Assembly: GCA_934277545.1 (NCBI GenBank)
Contig: CAKQUG010000001.1
Coordinates: 234,292-298,291, forward strand
Reading direction: 5' to 3'
DNA: 64,000 bases
Origin: an uncultured Alphaproteobacteria bacterium
Lineage (GTDB): Bacteria > Pseudomonadota > Alphaproteobacteria > RF32 > CAG-239
In this document: one piece after another, positions 36,621 to 44,603 of the stretch
How the letters are laid out: each line of letters begins with the position of its first letter
Numbering within the stretch: the first letter of the stretch is position 1
Notes under the pieces: generated by a model
Told to the model about the DNA's origin: nothing
The model's database searches: none
Seen by the model: only the letters and a program-made list of their open reading frames with translations
Made by a program: the position numbers and the translations under genes

Positions 36621-37007
36621 ATGAAAACATTTTATTTTTTACTAGGTTTGGCTTTAGGCGTAATTTTTTCGGCAAACGCTCAATTTAACGGCAGCAGTTC
36701 GTCCCAAGCAGAAGATATGAAAAACGCTCCGGTTATAAAATACAGTCGCGATTTACTGTTAAGTTCCGGTGATGATAAAATTGCCCGAAATTTAATGGTT
36801 GTGCAAGAAGTGTCTGCTTTCAAAATGGGGGATGAAAAATTTGCTAAAAGTTTTGAAAAACTAAAAAATAACAAAACATATAACAAAAAAATGGATAAAA
36901 TTTTTTCTAAATTAAACAATAACAAAATGCGCAATCAAAAAAATCAGCAGGTTGTTAATATACTTAATGAAGCAGGTCAAAAGATTTATAATCTGCTGTC
37001 AGATTAA
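36621..37007 (+). CDS. Small exported protein, unknown
   Basis: A 128-residue protein with a signal peptide cut after ANA (about residue 24). The mature part is Lys/Asn-rich, basic and helical, with no domain I recognise. AAGGAAAG precedes the ATG at 36621. It lies alone before another small lipoprotein gene. It may be periplasmic. Confidence 0.7.
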   Translation: MKTFYFLLGLALGVIFSANAQFNGSSSSQAEDMKNAPVIKYSRDLLLSSGDDKIARNLMVVQEVSAFKMGDEKFAKSFEKLKNNKTYNKKMDKIFSKLNNNKMRNQKNQQVVNILNEAGQKIYNLLSD

Positions 37008-37078
37008 GAATTGTTTAATATCTTTGGCGTATTATTTCCTTAATAAAAACGGCGTTAAAGTCCGTAAAGTGAGGAAAT

Positions 37079-37399
37079 ATGAAAAAAATTCTGATACTGT
37101 GCCTTTTAGCTGCAGTTTGCGTTTCTTGCCAATCCAAAGTCGATAACGACATGGGTGTACCGGTTTATTCTTCCGACGCCGAGCGTTTTCGCCGCAATAT
37201 CGCCACCAAGGCTATGGGGGATGATTTTGTGGTTTATGAATATGTCGACGTACGTATTGATGATGTGGCAACCTTGGCTTCCGCCTATTGCTATGAAATG
37301 ACTGAAGGTACAAAAAAAGCCTATTTGCGTGATATATATATGTATAAAAACCATAAGCGCCGTGCAACTTTTGACTGCGTCGACCTTGCAGGCGAATAG
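37079..37399 (+). CDS. Small lipoprotein (106 residues)
   Basis: Signal with lipobox CVSC (Cys17). The mature part of about 90 residues has two further Cys (YCYEM and DCVDL) that could pair, and a mixed strand pattern around VVYEYVDVRID. GAGGAAAT precedes the ATG. It lies 39 bases before the J-protein gene. Function unknown. Confidence 0.75.
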   Translation: MKKILILCLLAAVCVSCQSKVDNDMGVPVYSSDAERFRRNIATKAMGDDFVVYEYVDVRIDDVATLASAYCYEMTEGTKKAYLRDIYMYKNHKRRATFDCVDLAGE

Positions 37400-37438
37400 T
37401 TTTATCCCTATATAAAACCTTAGGGAGAATAATAAAAT

Positions 37439-38395
37439 ATGAGCAAAAATTTATATGATGTTTTAGGTGTTGCCAAAACAGCTTCTGAAGCTGAAATTAA
37501 GTCGGCATATCGTAAATTGGCGCGTAAATATCATCCGGATTTGAATAAAGACGATAAAAATGCTGCCGATAAATTTAAAGAAATTTCCAATGCTTATGAC
37601 ATTATCGGCAACGCCGAAAAACGTAAAAAATATGATAACAATGAAATAGATGAAGACGGCAAGCCTACCGGTTTCGGCGCCGGATTCGGAGGTGCCGGAG
37701 CCGGATTTAACGGTTATCAAAGCTATGGCGGTAATTACGGCGGCAACCCGTTCAGCGGCTTCAAAAGCAGCGGTTTCGGCGGCAGCTCGCAAGGCAGTTT
37801 TGATTTTTCATCAATTTTCGGTGATGATATTTTCTCACAATTCGGCGGAGCGCAGGGCGGTTTCAGACAGCGTTCGGCAACTCAGCGCGGTCAGGATATA
37901 TCATATAATATGCGTGTTGACTTTTTGGATGCCGCTAAAGGTGTGGAAAAACAAATCAGCTTGAACGGCAAAACCATCAACGTCAAAATTCCGGCCGGCA
38001 TGGAAAGCGGTAAAACTATGCGCTTAAAAGGCTTGGGCAGCGTCGGGCTAAACGGCGGCGAAAACGGCGACGTTTTAATAACCATAAACGTTAACGAACA
38101 TCCGTATTTTAAAGCCGACGGCTTAAACATTTTGCTTGATTTGCCTATTTCAGTAAAAGAAGCAATCAGCGGCGCTAAAATTACCGTACCGACAATTAAC
38201 GGTAAAGTTGCGGTTACGGTTCCGCCGTATTCCTCCAGCGGCGAAAAATTGCGTCTGAAAGGCCAAGGTATTAAAGCAAAAACCGGTCAGGGTGATGAAA
38301 TCATCAATTTACAGATTGTTTTGCCTAAAGCAAAATCTGACAACTTAACCGAAGCCGCCGAAAAAATGGAAAACTACGCAGTCAGGAGTTTTTAA
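37439..38395 (+). CDS. Class B J-domain co-chaperone (CbpA/DnaJ-like)
   Basis: A 318-residue Hsp70 co-chaperone. The J domain (1-70) has the HPD motif in KYHPDLNKDD. A Gly/Phe-rich linker (about 78-150) and two C-terminal substrate-binding domains follow, with the last showing PPYSSSGEKLRLKGQG. The zinc-finger repeats of DnaJ are absent, so this is the CbpA type. GGGAGA precedes the ATG. The stop overlaps the next start in TAATG. Confidence 0.93.
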   Translation: MSKNLYDVLGVAKTASEAEIKSAYRKLARKYHPDLNKDDKNAADKFKEISNAYDIIGNAEKRKKYDNNEIDEDGKPTGFGAGFGGAGAGFNGYQSYGGNYGGNPFSGFKSSGFGGSSQGSFDFSSIFGDDIFSQFGGAQGGFRQRSATQRGQDISYNMRVDFLDAAKGVEKQISLNGKTINVKIPAGMESGKTMRLKGLGSVGLNGGENGDVLITINVNEHPYFKADGLNILLDLPISVKEAISGAKITVPTINGKVAVTVPPYSSSGEKLRLKGQGIKAKTGQGDEIINLQIVLPKAKSDNLTEAAEKMENYAVRSF

Positions 38396-38958
38396 TGCTT
38401 TTAGAAAGCCTGAAACAGTTTGATTGGATGAATGAACCGGCAAATGTCCGCTTTGATGAAAAAGGCATGAATGTCATCGCTAAATATCGGACAGATTTTT
38501 GGTGCTGTGCACGCTATGATTTTCGCAAAGATGACGGTCATTTTTTCTTCAGCTATGTTTTAGGCGATTTTTGCTGCGATTTGAACTGGGAATTTACCTC
38601 TGCCGGCTTGTTCGACCAATGCGGAATAATGCTGCGGACAGATGTAAACAACTGGTTCAAATGCTCTATTATGTATGAAAAAGAAGATGCTCCAATGCTT
38701 GCCACGTCTTTAACCGTTGACGGTTATTCCGATTTGGCGACAATTCCTCTGCCGACAGGTGTTAAAAGAGTTTGGTACCGTCTGAAAAAATACAAAGGCT
38801 GCTATATTGCAAGCTACTCTTTAGACGGGCAGGATTATATCCAGTTGCGTAAATTCTATCTGGTTCATGAAGTTGACGACGTCAAAGTAGGCGCATATAT
38901 CTGCTCGCCGCAAAAAGAAGATTTTACGGCAATTTTGCATGAAATAAAAATGAGCTGA
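38395..38958 (+). CDS. DUF1349-family (concanavalin-like) protein
   Basis: A 187-residue beta-sandwich protein. The pattern fits DUF1349/YesU-like proteins: FFFSYVLGDFCCDLNWEF, then LFDQCGIMLR, WFKCSIMYEK and VKVGAYICSP. These are proposed to bind carbohydrate, but no activity is established. Translation is coupled to the J-protein. No signal peptide, so it is probably cytoplasmic. Confidence 0.85.
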   Translation: MLLESLKQFDWMNEPANVRFDEKGMNVIAKYRTDFWCCARYDFRKDDGHFFFSYVLGDFCCDLNWEFTSAGLFDQCGIMLRTDVNNWFKCSIMYEKEDAPMLATSLTVDGYSDLATIPLPTGVKRVWYRLKKYKGCYIASYSLDGQDYIQLRKFYLVHEVDDVKVGAYICSPQKEDFTAILHEIKMS

Positions 38959-38974
38959 AATATTTTATCAAATA

Positions 38975-38994
38975 GCGGAGCTTGAAAACTCCGC
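38975..38994 (+). terminator. Hairpin after the DUF1349 gene
   Basis: GCGGAG and CTCCGC form a perfect 6-base stem over an 8-base loop, 16 bases after the stop. Only a short A/T stretch follows instead of a clean T run, so it may be a weak terminator. Confidence 0.5.
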
Positions 38995-39030
38995 ATAAAT
39001 TTGCCATTTAATGAAACCGGAATCCAATCT

Positions 39031-39138
39031 TAGAGGTTTGAATAGCGTGTGTAGATGCGACGGAATTTTTAAGCGCTATGCACAATAAGGTACATGAGCG
39101 AAAAAATTACCAGCAGATACCAGCTAGACAAGCCTCTA
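39031..39138. other. Possible structured RNA region overlapping the rho stop codon
   Basis: TAGAGGTTTG (39031-39040) pairs with CAAGCCTCTA (39129-39138) in a 10-base stem, and inside it ATAGCG (39042-39047) pairs with CGCTAT (39074-39079). The outer stem includes the rho stop codon. It could be a structured 3' end of the rho mRNA or a small RNA. I do not recognise it as SRP RNA, RNase P RNA or tmRNA. Confidence 0.35.
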
Positions 39139-40389
39139 TGAGTTCATGTTTTGGAAAAAGTCAGCATTATTTTTAGTCTGACGCAGCTTATCCAAAAGAA
39201 ATTCCATACCGTCGGTCATACCCATTTGCATTAAAACACGACGCAGCACCCACATTTTGGTCAGAGTAGCACGATCCACTAACATTTCTTCCTTACGAGT
39301 ACCGGAACGGGTAATATCTATTGTCGGGAATAAACGCTTATCTGTTAATTTTCTATCCAAAATGATTTCAGAGTTACCAGTGCCTTTGAACTCTTCAAAA
39401 ATAACTTCGTCCATACGTGAACCGGTATCAATCAAAGCTGTAGCGATAATGGTTAACGAACCGCCCTCTTCCACATTGCGGGCAGCGCCTAAAAGACGCT
39501 TAGGACGCTGCAGAGCGTTGGCATCAACACCGCCGGTAAGTACCTTACCGGAAGAAGGAACAACTGCGTTATAGGCACGGCCTAAACGAGTAATGGAATC
39601 CAAAAGAATCACCACGTCTTTTTTATTTTCCACCAAGCGCTTGGCCTTTTCTATACACATTTCCGCAACCTGTACATGGCGCGTTGCCGGTTCATCAAAG
39701 GTAGAAGATATAACTTCGCCTTTAACCGAACGAGTCATATCCGTAACTTCTTCCGGACGTTCGTCAATCAGCAGAACCATTAAATACACTTCAGGATGAT
39801 TTGTTGAAATAGCATGAGCGATATTCTGCAGCATAACGGTTTTACCTGTACGCGGAGGAGCCACGATTAAGCCGCGCTGCCCTTTGCCCTGCGGAGCGAT
39901 TAAGTCAATCACGCGGGTAGTATAGTCTTTATCGCCGCAAATAATATCAAAATTTAACTTTTCAGTCGGATATAGCGGCGTAAGGTTATCAAAGTTCACA
40001 CGCAGTTTAGATTTTTCAGGGTCGTCAAAGTTAATAGCATTAACTTTTGTTAAAGCAAAATAGCGTTCATTATCTTTAGGAGCGCGGATTTCGCCTTCTA
40101 CAGTGTCTCCGGTGCGCAAACCGAATTTTTTAACCTGAGCCGGAGAAACATATATATCATCAGGACTGGCTAAAAAATTAGATTTTGCCGAGCGTAAAAA
40201 ACCGAAACCGTCTTGTAGAACCTCGATAACGCCGTCTCCGCAAATCACAGTGTCAACTTCAGCCAATTTTTTCATAATGGCAAAGATTAAATCTTGAACA
40301 CGCATAGATGACGCGTCTTCAACTCCTAAATCTTCGGCTTGAGTCAAAAGCTCGGTCGGAGACTTTTCCTTTAATTCCTTTAAATGCAT
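39136..40389 (-). CDS. rho: Transcription termination factor Rho
   Basis: Rho is the hexameric RNA helicase that ends transcription of untranslated RNA. It has 417 residues: an N-terminal helical domain, the cold-shock-like RNA-binding domain (GFGFLRS), and the RecA-like motor with Walker A in APPRTGKTVML and VVILLDSITRLGRAYN. Full length. AAGG precedes the ATG. Adjacent to the putative replication origin, as in other alphaproteobacteria. Confidence 0.98.
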   Translation of the reverse strand: MHLKELKEKSPTELLTQAEDLGVEDASSMRVQDLIFAIMKKLAEVDTVICGDGVIEVLQDGFGFLRSAKSNFLASPDDIYVSPAQVKKFGLRTGDTVEGEIRAPKDNERYFALTKVNAINFDDPEKSKLRVNFDNLTPLYPTEKLNFDIICGDKDYTTRVIDLIAPQGKGQRGLIVAPPRTGKTVMLQNIAHAISTNHPEVYLMVLLIDERPEEVTDMTRSVKGEVISSTFDEPATRHVQVAEMCIEKAKRLVENKKDVVILLDSITRLGRAYNAVVPSSGKVLTGGVDANALQRPKRLLGAARNVEEGGSLTIIATALIDTGSRMDEVIFEEFKGTGNSEIILDRKLTDKRLFPTIDITRSGTRKEEMLVDRATLTKMWVLRRVLMQMGMTDGMEFLLDKLRQTKNNADFFQNMNS

Positions 40390-40430
40390 ACTAACCTTAA
40401 ATTTTTCTTGATTGTTAAAAACAGAACCAT

Positions 40431-40446
40431 AAACCTTGAAAGGTTT
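40431..40446 (-). promoter_or_regulatory. Palindrome in the rho leader
   Basis: AAACCTT-GA-AAGGTTT is a perfect inverted repeat with a two-base centre, 42 bases upstream of the rho start. It lies in the rho 5' leader, where it could form a small hairpin or bind a protein. Rho is autogenously controlled in other bacteria. Confidence 0.35.
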
Positions 40447-40455
40447 GTTGCTTTG

Positions 40456-40484
40456 CTTATATTAAATATGCAGGAAAAAGTCAA
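40456..40484 (-). promoter_or_regulatory. Promoter of rho
   Basis: Minus-strand TTGACT (40479-40484), a 17-base spacer and TATAAG (40456-40461). A DnaA box (40491-40499) lies just upstream of the -35, so DnaA binding at the origin could affect rho transcription. Confidence 0.6.
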
Positions 40485-40825
40485 TCATTTTTATGCACAA
40501 AAAATACCCCCTTTTAAAATTTAAAAAATAAATAGTTATTATTATTTATCCCTGCTCAAAATGTGGATAAGATTCTATCCACAGGTTTACTAACATTAAC
40601 CGAATATTTAACAATGTTAATAAAAAGTTAATGATTCAAGAAGTTAATAAATAGTTAATACTTTTTTCAACATCTGCACGCAAAAACGGCCGGATGTTAA
40701 TAAGTCTGTATAACATTTTTACAAAAAGTGAATAGTTTGTTAAAAACTTTATATAAGCACGGTTTATCCACATTTAAAGGCTTATTTGTGGATAAGATTC
40801 ATAACTTTTTGATATAAGGCAAAAG

Positions 40826-41407
40826 ATGAAGATTATTGCGATTACCGGTTCTATAGGCTGTGGCAAAACTTTTTTATCAAACATTATCCGCGGTCTCGGA
40901 TATGTGGTTTTTGACGCCGACAAGTGGTGTAAATATTTATATTACAGACCGGAGTTTTTGAATGTTGTTAAGCAAAATTTCCCTGAAGTTTTTGATGAAG
41001 ACGGTGTTTTTAATAAACGAAAATTAAGAAATTTGGTGTTTAATGACAATAATGAATTAAAACGGCTGGAAAAGCTGATTCATCCGTTTTTAAAGCAAAA
41101 ATTATTAAATGTTATTCGTAAAAACGCCAAAACCGACAGAATTTTCTTTTTTGATGCGGCTTTACTTTATGAAATGAAGTGGAATGTTTATTGTCAGGCA
41201 GTTATTTTAGCTGATGTTGATAAAAATATTCAAAAGCAGCGTGTTATGAAAAGAGATTGTATCAGCGCCGATGATTTTGAAAAAATTGTTTCGCTGCAAA
41301 TTGATAACGAGCAAAAAAAGCTGTTTGCCGATGCGGTTGTGAACACGGATAAGCCGGAAAATCTGCTAAAAGCGGAACTGATTGAGTTGATAGAAGAGTT
41401 AATATAA
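40826..41407 (+). CDS. coaE: Dephospho-CoA kinase
   Basis: CoaE phosphorylates the 3' ribose hydroxyl of dephospho-CoA, the last step of coenzyme A synthesis. It has 193 residues with P-loop GSIGCGKT near residue 8, FDADKW for substrate binding, and a lid region with QKQRVMKRD. ATAAGG precedes the ATG. dnaQ follows after one base. The shikimate gene aroE and maf, often next to coaE in this class, are not here. Confidence 0.95.
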   Translation: MKIIAITGSIGCGKTFLSNIIRGLGYVVFDADKWCKYLYYRPEFLNVVKQNFPEVFDEDGVFNKRKLRNLVFNDNNELKRLEKLIHPFLKQKLLNVIRKNAKTDRIFFFDAALLYEMKWNVYCQAVILADVDKNIQKQRVMKRDCISADDFEKIVSLQIDNEQKKLFADAVVNTDKPENLLKAELIELIEELI

Positions 41408-41408
41408 A

Positions 41409-42128
41409 ATGCGTGAGATATGTTTTGATACGGAAACTACGGGTTTAGACCCGGATACAGGCGACAGATTGGTTGAAATCGGTGCGGTTGAGCTGATTAA
41501 CCACTTGCCGACCGGCAGAATTTATCATGAATATATCAACCCGGAACGTGATGTGCCGGAAGAAGTTGTTAAAGTCCATGGTTTGGATAATGAATTTTTA
41601 AAAGACAAGCCTATTTTCAGCAAAGTGGCGCAATCTTGGGTTGATTTTATCGGCGACGACGGAATTTTGGTGGCGCATAATGCGGCGTTCGACTTGAAGT
41701 TTATTAACTTTGAGCTTAAAAAATGCGGTTTCAAAACATACGATTGGGATAGGGTTGTCGATACTTTGGCTATTGCTAAAAACGAATTTCCGGGAGCGCG
41801 TAACAACTTGGACGCTTTGTGCCGTCGTTTTAACATAGATAACTCAGCTCGTACTTTCCACGGAGCTTTGCTGGACGCGCAGCTGCTGGCAGAAGTTTAT
41901 TTGCAGCTGTTGGGCGGAGATGAGCCGAGTATTAACTTTGTGCAGTCATCGGCAGAAACCGCGCAGAAACATTCGGAAAGTGTTAATTTTGCGGCTGAAA
42001 ATGTGCAAAAACGCAGTTTTTCTTTATCGGACGAAGAACAGCAGGCGCATATAGATTTTTTGCAAAAAAGCATAAAAAACGCTTTGTGGCTGCAAGATGT
42101 TGAAAGTGAAGCAAAAAATAATGCTTAA
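41409..42128 (+). CDS. dnaQ: DNA polymerase III epsilon subunit (3'-5' proofreading exonuclease)
   Basis: A 239-residue DEDDh exonuclease. Exo I is FDTETTGLDP, Exo II is VAHNAAFDLKFI and Exo III is FHGALLDAQLLAEVY, so all catalytic residues are present. A C-terminal segment (about 180-239), helical and charged, would bind the polymerase subunit. It lies one base after coaE and its stop overlaps the next start, so the three genes form an operon beside the origin. Confidence 0.95.
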   Translation: MREICFDTETTGLDPDTGDRLVEIGAVELINHLPTGRIYHEYINPERDVPEEVVKVHGLDNEFLKDKPIFSKVAQSWVDFIGDDGILVAHNAAFDLKFINFELKKCGFKTYDWDRVVDTLAIAKNEFPGARNNLDALCRRFNIDNSARTFHGALLDAQLLAEVYLQLLGGDEPSINFVQSSAETAQKHSESVNFAAENVQKRSFSLSDEEQQAHIDFLQKSIKNALWLQDVESEAKNNA

Positions 42129-43389
42129 ACATCTTAATTACATATACGATACTTATATAAACAAGCGAATGTTAATTTTGCTTGCGCTTGGTTTTACCAG
42201 TGGTTTTCCGTTTTTACTGGTTTTCGGAACGTTAAGTTTTTGGCTGAAAGATTTGGATATATCATATTCGCTTATCGGCGCTTTTTCGCTGGTTAAAATT
42301 CCCTATTCATTAAAATGGGCCTGGTCTCCGCTGATAGATAATGTTAAACTGCCGATACTTCATAAAATGGGACGCCGGCGCTCTTGGGCTATTTTTATTC
42401 AAATTTTACTGTTTTGTTCATTAACGGCCATAGCATTTTCCAATCCGGAGCAACATACTCTGCATACGGCGCTTTTTGCTTTTATTGCCAGTTTTTTGTC
42501 TGCGTCGCAAGATATAGTGCTTGATGCATATCGGGTTGAAAGTTTTGAAAACGAGCCGGAAAAACAGGCTTCCGGCGTAGCCATATATGTGCTGGGTTAT
42601 CGTTTAGGGCTTATTTTTTCCGGTGCCGGAGCAATTTATATGGCGTCTGTTTTAAGTTGGACAGAAGTTTATGTTATTATGGCTTTCGGCTTGCTGGTTG
42701 GTTTTACGGCGATTCTTTTGGCGAAAGAACCGCAGAAATATCACTATAAACATTATGAATTGAAATTTAAAGACGGCGCGGCGTTTATTAAAAATTCACT
42801 GGTTAATCCGTTTAAAGATTTTGCCAAACGTCAGCATTGGTATTGGATTTTATTGTTTATTTTTACCTATCGCTTGAGTAACGCCTATTTCGGGCCGATG
42901 AGTTTTCCGTTTTATGTTGATTTAGGGTTTACCAAAGCAGAAATAGCCTCGGTTATCAAAATTTATGGCATGGTTGCAGCTATTGTCGGCGGTTTGGTTG
43001 GTGGTTTGATTGTTATGAAACTTGGGTTGAAAAACAGTTTGCTGCTGTTCGGCCTGGCTCAGTGCTTAACCACTTTTTTGTTTGCTGTTCAAGCGCAATG
43101 CGGGCATAATATGCCGTTGTTTATATTGATTATCACATTGGAAAATTTTTCGTCAGGTTTAGCGACAACGGCGCTTGTGGCTTACATTTCATCATTATGC
43201 AACAAGTTGTATACGGCAACGCAGTATGCTCTGCTGTCGTCGGTGATGAGCTTATCGCGCGATATATTTTCTTCTACCAGCGGACTTTTGGCACAATATG
43301 TGTCATGGAATGTGTTTTTTATAATTTGCGGATTTTTGAGTCTGCCTAGTTTAATTATCGTTTGGTTTTGCATTAAAAATAATAAATAG
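42121..43389 (+). CDS. AmpG-like major facilitator permease
   Basis: A 422-residue inner-membrane transporter with about 12 hydrophobic helices. AmpG brings muropeptides back from the periplasm for recycling. Family features are LALGFTSGFPFLLVFGTLSFWL near the N-terminus (two motifs), WSPLIDN, GRRRSW and SASQDIVLDAYRVE. The ATG at 42121 overlaps dnaQ by 8 bases; a TTG at 42097 is possible but less likely. With MltA (lytic transglycosylase) it fits a peptidoglycan recycling route. Confidence 0.85.
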   Translation: MLKHLNYIYDTYINKRMLILLALGFTSGFPFLLVFGTLSFWLKDLDISYSLIGAFSLVKIPYSLKWAWSPLIDNVKLPILHKMGRRRSWAIFIQILLFCSLTAIAFSNPEQHTLHTALFAFIASFLSASQDIVLDAYRVESFENEPEKQASGVAIYVLGYRLGLIFSGAGAIYMASVLSWTEVYVIMAFGLLVGFTAILLAKEPQKYHYKHYELKFKDGAAFIKNSLVNPFKDFAKRQHWYWILLFIFTYRLSNAYFGPMSFPFYVDLGFTKAEIASVIKIYGMVAAIVGGLVGGLIVMKLGLKNSLLLFGLAQCLTTFLFAVQAQCGHNMPLFILIITLENFSSGLATTALVAYISSLCNKLYTATQYALLSSVMSLSRDIFSSTSGLLAQYVSWNVFFIICGFLSLPSLIIVWFCIKNNK

Positions 43390-43392
43390 CGA

Positions 43393-43421
43393 TTGTAAAT
43401 CTTGAAAAAAAGCGTTATAAT
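43393..43421 (+). promoter_or_regulatory. Promoter of the pentapeptide-rarA-rluC operon
   Basis: TTGTAA (43393-43398), a 17-base spacer and a perfect TATAAT (43416-43421). Transcription would start near 43428, 24 bases before the start codon at 43452. Confidence 0.6.
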
Positions 43422-43451
43422 GCTAATGTTTTTGAGTGAAAGATTTTGATA

Positions 43452-44603
43452 ATGACCGATGAAAATGAAAAAGAATCTTCCGCAAATGAAGCGGTAAAAA
43501 AATATTATGAAAAACGCTATCAAGAAGATATGGATAGCATTTTAGGTCATAGCGAATCCTGGCAGGCAATAGCCAAACAATTTGATAAATTTTCTGAAAA
43601 ATCAACGGACGGACATATTGTTAACGATATTGTTTTTTCCGGCAAAATGTTGCAGGGTGGCAGTTTTAACGGCGAAAATTTCGCTAATGCCGATTTCAGC
43701 GGCAGCAATATGCAGGAAAGCAGCTTTAAAAACGCAAATTTGCAGAATGTTAATTTTACCGGGGCCGATTTAAGCGGCGCCGATTTCAGCGGTGCAAATT
43801 TGGATGGGGCGATTTTTGTCGGGGCGCAGCTTATCGGAACAAACTTTACCGGAGCGCACATGCACGGGGTTAAACTGCAAAACGCCGATTTGCAGGATGC
43901 TATTTTGCTGGATGCCGATTTGGATAATCTTTCAATAGAAGAATTGCAGGAACTCATTGAATATTTAGCCAAATATTATCCGCATAAACTGAATTTAACC
44001 AGATTGAATTTAACCTTGCTTGATTTGAAACGCATTGATTTGACGCAGGTTAATTTACGCGGTGTTGATTTTACCGGCTGTGATTTTACCGGGGTAAATA
44101 TTTATGAGCTTGATTTAAGTGAGTGCGTTATTTCTCCGGCGCAGATTGAACAGGCCATTGGACATGTGCCGACTGCTTTGGAATTGAAAAAGATTTTGGC
44201 GCCGAAAAATAAAAAGCGTGCGCAAAAAATGAAAGGTATTGATTTTGAAGACTTTTTTACCGGCGGAAATAAAAGTTTTGACTTGGATACAACTCACATG
44301 GATTTAGACGTCAGTGCTATCGGCAAAAAAGGCAAAGAGATTTTTAAATCTTTCAAAAAACATGATTCCGATGATAAAATTATGGAAAAATTCGGTAAAG
44401 AAAATCGCCAAGACGAGAAAAAAGAAAGCAATGTTGATGAATTGCGCAAAACCATTGAACAGCATAAAAAAGAAGTTTTAGAGCGCCGGCAAGAAGCGCT
44501 GGAACGTGAAAATAAAGAAAAAATGCGCGAGCAGATTAAAGAAAAAATAAGAGAAAACAAAGCTATGCTTATGCAGCAAGCTCATTCTTCCCGGGAGCGC
44601 TAA
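43452..44603 (+). CDS. Pentapeptide-repeat protein with coiled-coil tail
   Basis: A 383-residue protein. Residues about 60-155 and 185-220 are tandem A(D/N)LxX pentapeptides such as NADFS, GANLD, NADLQ, which fold as a right-handed quadrilateral helix. A linker follows, and a Lys/Glu-rich coiled coil (about 320-380) ends the protein. No signal peptide. The stop overlaps rarA in TAATG. Some such proteins mimic DNA for gyrase, but the function here is open. Confidence 0.88.
   Translation: MTDENEKESSANEAVKKYYEKRYQEDMDSILGHSESWQAIAKQFDKFSEKSTDGHIVNDIVFSGKMLQGGSFNGENFANADFSGSNMQESSFKNANLQNVNFTGADLSGADFSGANLDGAIFVGAQLIGTNFTGAHMHGVKLQNADLQDAILLDADLDNLSIEELQELIEYLAKYYPHKLNLTRLNLTLLDLKRIDLTQVNLRGVDFTGCDFTGVNIYELDLSECVISPAQIEQAIGHVPTALELKKILAPKNKKRAQKMKGIDFEDFFTGGNKSFDLDTTHMDLDVSAIGKKGKEIFKSFKKHDSDDKIMEKFGKENRQDEKKESNVDELRKTIEQHKKEVLERRQEALERENKEKMREQIKEKIRENKAMLMQQAHSSRER

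Larger units (their letters stand above)
40390..40825. other. oriC: Candidate chromosomal replication origin oriC
   Basis: This 436-base A+T-rich gap between divergent rho and coaE holds five DnaA boxes. Four match TTATNCACA exactly: TTATGCACA at 40491, TGTGGATAA at 40562 and 40787 (reverse), and TTATCCACA at 40764. One has a single change, CTATCCACA at 40575. Two TTAA-N7-TTAA motifs (40617-40631, 40644-40658) match the CtrA pattern and three GATTC sites (40571, 40633, 40796) match GANTC. The region 40616-40700 has five GTTAAT repeats and could be the unwinding element. Rho, coaE-dnaQ and secB-timA are origin-linked in many alphaproteobacteria. No replication data. Confidence 0.8.

Noticed and set aside
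39031..39138. Signal-recognition-particle RNA or tmRNA
   Set aside because: The conserved SRP loop and tmRNA features are not present; only a generic stem is seen, so it was kept as an unnamed structured region.
40616..40700. CRISPR-like spaced repeats
   Set aside because: The repeated unit is only GTTAAT with unequal spacing in A+T-rich DNA; it fits an origin unwinding region, not a CRISPR array.
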